This document shows positions 56,208 to 64,000 of a DNA stretch of 64,000 nucleotides, one piece after another (the stretch's first letter is position 1; the number at the start of each line of letters is the position of its first letter). The notes beneath the pieces were generated by a model that ran no database searches, had not been told where the DNA came from, and was given only the letters and a program-made list of their open reading frames with translations. Location: NCBI GenBank assembly GCA_029204225.1, contig MU831844.1, positions 1-64,000 on the forward strand, given 5' to 3'. A program made the position numbers and the translations under genes. This DNA is from Diphasiastrum complanatum (taxonomy: Eukaryota > Streptophyta > Lycopodiopsida > Lycopodiales > Lycopodiaceae).

Positions 56208-57115
56208 ATAGGCCAAACCATATCCTCACAGTATCAGGGCATTCTGCCATTCTGATCAGTCTTTTGGTATTGGCCCATATCTTTATACTTAATTAATCAT
56301 TCATTATGTATTGAAAATCAGTTGTGCTAAATCGATTGCAAATTGCAAACAAAGGATAGCATGGACTAGTACACAAGTATAGGGGCAAATCCATGCCATG
56401 TCGATACTTGTACATGTCGTAGGGAGAACAAGTGATGTACAATTTTCATAACTCTTGAGCATATTCATGCTTTCCAGGAGCACGCCAACTACCTTCTTGT
56501 TTTATAAGCTTTACAACATAATCGTGTCTAATTTAGAAGTAGAACAATACTTGTGTGCATTCATAGTTAGCAAAGAGTTTTAACCATAACATTCACAATA
56601 GGATTAGGGCAAATCCATGTTGTTCCAATCCCTATGAATGCGATAGCTCTTGCACAAATCCATGTGCCTTTAAGAGCAATTAGGTTATCAGCTCTTGTTA
56701 TACTAAATATTAACCAACACATTATTAGGCTTCAATGGGATGAAGGTAAACAACAATCCTATATGTTAAGGCATTATTCTATGAGGAATGACCAAATGTT
56801 AGAATTGTTTCAATTTTTTTACTTTTTTTGATTGTAGGCAAGGTAGACCCAATACCTTACTTAGTATCATCTTATCTATCACATTGCCGAATATAGCCTA
56901 TAACCAAATTAATATTTGCGATAATGCAACCAAATTATGTTTAAAGCACCAATCTGAATAGTTGTCGTAAAGGAATCCTATGAGAAAGTCATGATTTTTC
57001 AAGGACGTCTCCTTCGAAAAACAATTTTTGACAAATCCAGGTCTATGTTTTAAAATAAGTTTCAACAAGCCCCAGGATAGTGTTAAAAATTATGTCATAC
57101 GAAAACAAGTTCCTT
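56208..57115 (-). repeat. Unclassified dispersed repeat, copy 3 (5' part)
   Basis: The reverse complement matches copy 4 from about 61270 to 62210. Shared blocks include TGGGGCTTGTTG, GTCAAAAAT, CATGACTT, GGATTTGTGCAAGAGCTAT(T/C)GCATTCATAGGGATTGG, CATGGATTTGCCCCTATACTT and CTGATCAGAATGGCAG. Confidence 0.65.
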
Positions 57116-57329
57116 CGAATCCTATGCATCATCCCTATGGCAACTCTACTTCAGCTTCAGAATATTTTCTCAACCAGCAGGACATGAAGATAAACTTCCA
57201 ACTTTCACACTCTACCACTAACCAGAGTTTTTTGCAAGTGACAAAGCAATAGAACATGAAGCGGGTTTATTTAAACCCACAAAATCTACTACATGAAGAT
57301 TTCTATTAACGTATTATTATTACATGTTC

Positions 57330-58120
57330 AGCTCTTGAAGGCTCATGATCAAATAGGTTTTACTTCCTAATTAAGGTTACATTCCTCAATTTTATGGGTT
57401 TCATTCCCATCAACATCAAAATCAAAAGAGTTTCATTCCTCAAGTTTTTCAAGATGTTGGATTTCCATACAGCTATGACAACATGGAGCTAAATCAGTTT
57501 AGTCTACAAAACTTTATCACACATAAATTTTGATTGATACATGTTTATGGCAAGTCTAGTTCTTGAAGACTCATGATAGAAAGAGGTTTCGTTCCTCAGA
57601 AATTACATTCTTCATATTATTGGGTTTTATTCCCATCAATGTCAAAGTCATGAAAGTTTCATTCCTAAAGGTTTTCAAGATATTGGGTTCACATACCATC
57701 ATGGCAATGTCTATTTGCTATAAAGTAGATCATGCCATTTAGGTTAATTTGATGTCATCAAGATTCAAATGCAGCTACAATCTTTCATGACCAAATTTAC
57801 AACGACATGCCGTAACTTATTCGGATAACTTGTTTTACCAATTAGTAAGATTAGTTTTAGCTCTATTTTGACCATCGGCCTCTATTGTAGTTGAAGAGCA
57901 TTGTAGTTCCCATGACATGTTCAACACTTAGCAGCATCAACAACAAAAGGGCTTTATTCCCTCATCAACATCTTTCATGATAGGTTCAACACTTGAGCAT
58001 TTAACCAAAGGTTTTTATTCCCTCATCAACAACTCAAAAGGTTTCATTCCTTGTCATCAACAAAAGGAGGTTACATTCCTCAATTATTGAAGGAGCTGCA
58101 AACTTTACTGTCATGAAAAT
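57330..58120 (+). repeat. Degenerate peptide-coding repeats, Q/H-rich
   Basis: Imperfect repeats that translate similarly. 57395-57500 gives YGFHSHQHQNQKSFIPQVFQ then DVGFPYSYDN; 57620-57715 gives GFYSHQCQSHESFIPKGFQ then DIGFTYHHGN; 57940-58090 has HQQQKGFIPS, KGFYSLINNS and SKGFIPCHQQK. At the DNA level the recurring phrase is TTTCATTCCC or TTCATTCCTCA. Similarity held at the peptide level suggests a decayed exon with internal repeats. The gene family is unknown. Confidence 0.4.
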
Positions 58121-61269
<3,149 letters not shown>

Positions 61270-62382
61270 TTAAAGGAATATGCTTTGTTATGGTGTAATG
61301 TGTGACACTATTTTGGGGCTTGTTGTAACTCATTTCGATATATAGACCCGATTTTGTCAAAAATCATTTTTCGTATAAAGAAGGAGACATCTTTGAACAA
61401 TCATGACTTCCTCACATGAATCCCTTACGACGACTATTCAGGTTGGTGCTTCGAACATACTTTGGTTGCATAATCGCAAAGAATAATGTGGTCTTAAGAA
61501 TATATGGATGGAATTGGTATTGTAGTAGAGGAGATACGATGCTATAAAGTAAGGCATTAGGTCTATCTTGCTTACATTTGGACAAAGTAGAGTATAAGCA
61601 ATATTAACCATTTCTCTTGCTTCATAAATCAATTCCATAACATAACGGATCTCTTTTTGTCTAAATTCTTTTGAAACCTAAGCATATGTTGGGTTAATAT
61701 TTAGTATAATAAAGGTTTGTAACCTAAATGCTCTTAAAAGCACTTGGATTTGTGCAAGAGCTATTGCATTCATAGGGATTGGAATGGCATGGAATTGTCC
61801 TAATCCTATTGTCAATGTTAGGGTTAAACTCTTTAGCAGTTGTATATGCACACATGTATTGTTTAACTCGTTAATATGACACAATTAGGTTTTAAGATTC
61901 ATAAAACATGAGGATAGCTTGTTTGCTCTTGGAAAGCATGGATATGCTCAAGAGTTACAAAAACTGTACATATTCTGTTCTTTGTACAACATGTACAAGT
62001 ATTTGTATGACATGGATTTGCCCCTATACTTATGTACAAGTCCAAGCTACTCCTAGTTTTCTATATGCAATCTATTTAATATAGCTATACTTAATGAATA
62101 ATTGAATATAAAAATAAGGACCAATACCAATATACTGATCAGAATGGCAGGAGCCCTGACATAGTAAGGTTATGGTTTGGCCTATCGCTCTAAGCAATAC
62201 TTAGTAGGGAAGATTGGACTATATAATGTCATTGGTATTGCATGTTGTCAAGTTGGTGAGCTTATTTTGTACATGGATAACAATTGACATTCAGCGATGT
62301 TGACACCTATCTTCCTCATTGTGCTAACTTGCGCGGTTTGTGTGGTGGGATGGTGGCAGGTACTAGCTGGATGTCTTGAAAT
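61270..62382 (+). repeat. Unclassified dispersed repeat, copy 4 (5' part, truncated)
   Basis: Matches the reverse complement of 57115-56208 and continues across the position of the Gypsy target site into the GTGGTGGGATGGTGGCAGGTAC block shared with copies 1-3. It is cut off at about 62382, where a Copia fragment in the opposite orientation begins. Confidence 0.65.
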
Positions 62383-62965
62383 AGGTTTTGCAATGACTAT
62401 AACAAGATTTCTGGACTAAGGTGTCAAGAAACACCACTAAATATGCAGGATAACAAAACAGAAAACTGTGATTCCTGCATGTATCAGATGAGTAGACATA
62501 AAACCTAAAGAGGTTGCATCTAATCTTATATCTATGATAAAAAATGTGTGGGAAGAATCTTGAATTGAAATTGTATCGTCTAGGAGTCCCCCTTAAGGTC
62601 ACGGTTGGTGCCTTGAGTATCTTCATCAGGTTTAGCATGTTGAAGAACTTTTGATGCTTGATCCTAGGAAGAGCTTTGGTGAATATGTCTGCAACCATTT
62701 CGGATGTGGAGTAGTATTGGAGAATCACTTGTCTTGAGAAAACCTTTTCCCGAATGAAACGATATTGGATTTCAATATGATTTGACTTGCCATGAAACTG
62801 AGATTCAATGACAATGAAATACAGCTCATGTTATCACACTGAATGGTAGTAGGCTGAAACTGAGTGTGAGATAAATCATGAAGTAATAATCTGATCCAGA
62901 CAGTTTCTTTTGAAGCTTGACATGCTACGATGTACTCTACTTTGGGTGGCAAAATTTTTTGCAAA
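62383..62965 (-). pseudogene. Copia RNase H remnant with 3' flank, antisense
   Basis: The reverse complement reads PPKVEYIVACQASKETVWIR, LLLHDLSHTQFQPTTIQCDN, FGKRFSQDK, then, in another frame, YYSTSEMVADIFTKALPRIK, the end of Copia pol. The purine tract AAGGGGGA near 62592-62600 marks the likely start of its 3' LTR (62383-62590). It carries stops and a frameshift near 62728. Confidence 0.8.
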
Positions 62966-63004
62966 TTTTGCCACACGTGGCAATAAAAAATGCCAACTCC
63001 CTAT

Positions 63005-63045
63005 AATTTTCTCTAGAGATTTGCCACACATGGCAAATCTCCAGA
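63005..63045. repeat. Imperfect palindrome at a Copia-Copia junction
   Basis: AGATTTGCCACACATGGCAAATCT (about 63016-63039), extended on both sides by CTCTAG and CCAGAG, lies between two Copia fragments of opposite orientation. The phrase TTGCCACACGTGGCAA near 62969 repeats the core. Confidence 0.6.
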
Positions 63046-63085
63046 GATACATATCACATGATAAGTGGTTAAATAATAGTCGTGC

Positions 63086-63970
63086 GTGACAGTCGTGTCC
63101 ATAAAGTATAAATCTAAAGCCTTCGAATGCTTCAAGAAATTCAAGGCCATGGCTGAAACCCAAACATCTACAAAGGCGAAAGCACTCCGAACTGATGGTG
63201 GTGATGAATACATCTCCATTGAGATGTCCGATTATCTGGCTGAACATGGCATTCGAAGACAATTTGAAACTTCTTGTATGCCTCAGCAGAGTGGAATTGT
63301 AGAAAGAAGGAATCAGATCTATGCTATATCAAGCGCACTTAACCTTCAAAGTTCTGGCAGAAGCTACTACCATAGCCTGTTATGTACTAAACAGATCCAG
63401 CACAAAAGTCCTCAATAACAGAATTCCTTATCAAGTGTGGCATGGACACAAGCCTAGTGTCAGCCATCTAAAAATCTTTGGTTGTATATGTTTTGTTCAT
63501 ATTTCTAAACATCTTAGGAAGAACCTGGACGAGAGGTCAAATAAATGTATTTTCATTGGCTATCCTGATGAACATAAGCTTATAAAGTTTATGATCCATC
63601 CACCAATGTAGCATTTATTTCTAGGGATGTAATCTACAAAGAAGATACATTCTACAATTTTAAACAGCCATTGCCAAATGATGTTGTGTCATTTCATCCT
63701 ATTCTACACAACATAAAATCTTCCACTCGTGATGTTTCTTCTACAGAACCTACAGCTAAAGCTACAAAATTTGAGCAGCCGACAGCACCAGTCGAAAGAC
63801 CAGATCGTGCTAGCTCGAACAAATTTGAAGAAATTGACTCGCATTGCATTAGCAACAGTAGAAGACCACGAAATGCATCAAATGGATGTGAAGACAACCT
63901 TTCTCAATCTGAAAGTACTGTACTTTAGGACCATAAATGGATCTCCAAAAGATCCACAAGAGTGATTGGA
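63086..63970 (+). pseudogene. Copia integrase remnant fused to a short RT piece
   Basis: KALRTDGGDEYISIEMSDYL, RRQFETSCMPQQSGIVERRN (DDE-core Asp and Glu), LNRSSTKVLNNRIPYQVWHG, HLKIFGCICFVHISKHLR and a C-terminal region to about 63830. The text then changes at once to TRIALATVEDHEMHQMDVKT with FLN, the RT block that normally lies about 150-200 residues further on, so an internal deletion joins integrase and RT. Frameshifts occur near 63320 and 63600. The fragment may continue past the window. Confidence 0.85.
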
Positions 63971-64000
63971 TGCTTGCTTAACAATCTATCAAAAAACTAG

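Overview
This is nuclear genomic DNA of a land plant, probably one with a large, repeat-filled genome. The evidence is an intron-rich amino acid permease gene with GT-AG introns of up to 3.8 kb, plant-type Ty1/Copia and Ty3/Gypsy LTR retrotransposons (the Copia primer-binding site matches plant initiator tRNA-Met), long CT and CA microsatellites and an F-box pseudogene. I cannot name the species. An angiosperm, gymnosperm or fern would all fit.

Layout. 1-1.7 kb: Copia remnants (RNase H end, LTR-like DNA, then a separate integrase scrap). 1.7-10.4 kb: AT-rich DNA with no convincing gene, except a piece of an unclassified dispersed repeat (about 2.8-3.2 kb) and some hairpins. 10.46-11.4 kb: foldback and homopolymer-rich repeat DNA ending just before a host gene. 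12.1-25.4 kb, + strand: the one convincing intact gene, an 8-exon, 528-residue AAAP/SLC38-type amino acid transporter whose exon phases all join. Its introns carry repeats, a GC-rich block, MITE-like elements, antisense Copia and chromovirus remnants, and two antisense exon-like segments that join in frame. 25.4-30.6 kb: intergenic DNA with an 84-bp triplicated repeat.

30.6-37.5 kb: a Gypsy pol remnant, then a complete-length but broken Copia element (31538-37490) with 5-bp target duplications, inserted into one unit of an older 55-bp tandem duplication. 37.6-38.75 kb: a lone exon-like segment and an F-box pseudogene, both on the - strand. 39.6-62.4 kb: three copies of an unclassified dispersed repeat family that carries an unrecognised ORF. 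One copy (- strand) is split by a 12-kb Gypsy element (44205-56202, target duplication TAGCG). 57-58.1 kb: a stretch that encodes degenerate Q/H-rich peptide repeats. 59.9-60.2 kb: a very long CT/CA microsatellite. 62.4-64 kb: two Copia fragments in opposite orientations.

The most unusual item is the Gypsy element. After gag-pol it carries, in sense orientation, a third coding region of about 880 codons with a coiled coil and no visible membrane segment. A short motif close to AACCTTCGYCGAG recurs many times in the two untranslated regions, in front of gag and in front of the third ORF, and nowhere inside the coding blocks that I noticed. The second most unusual item is the four-copy repeat family with the unassigned ORF.

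All assignments were made by reading translations and repeats by eye. No database search was run.
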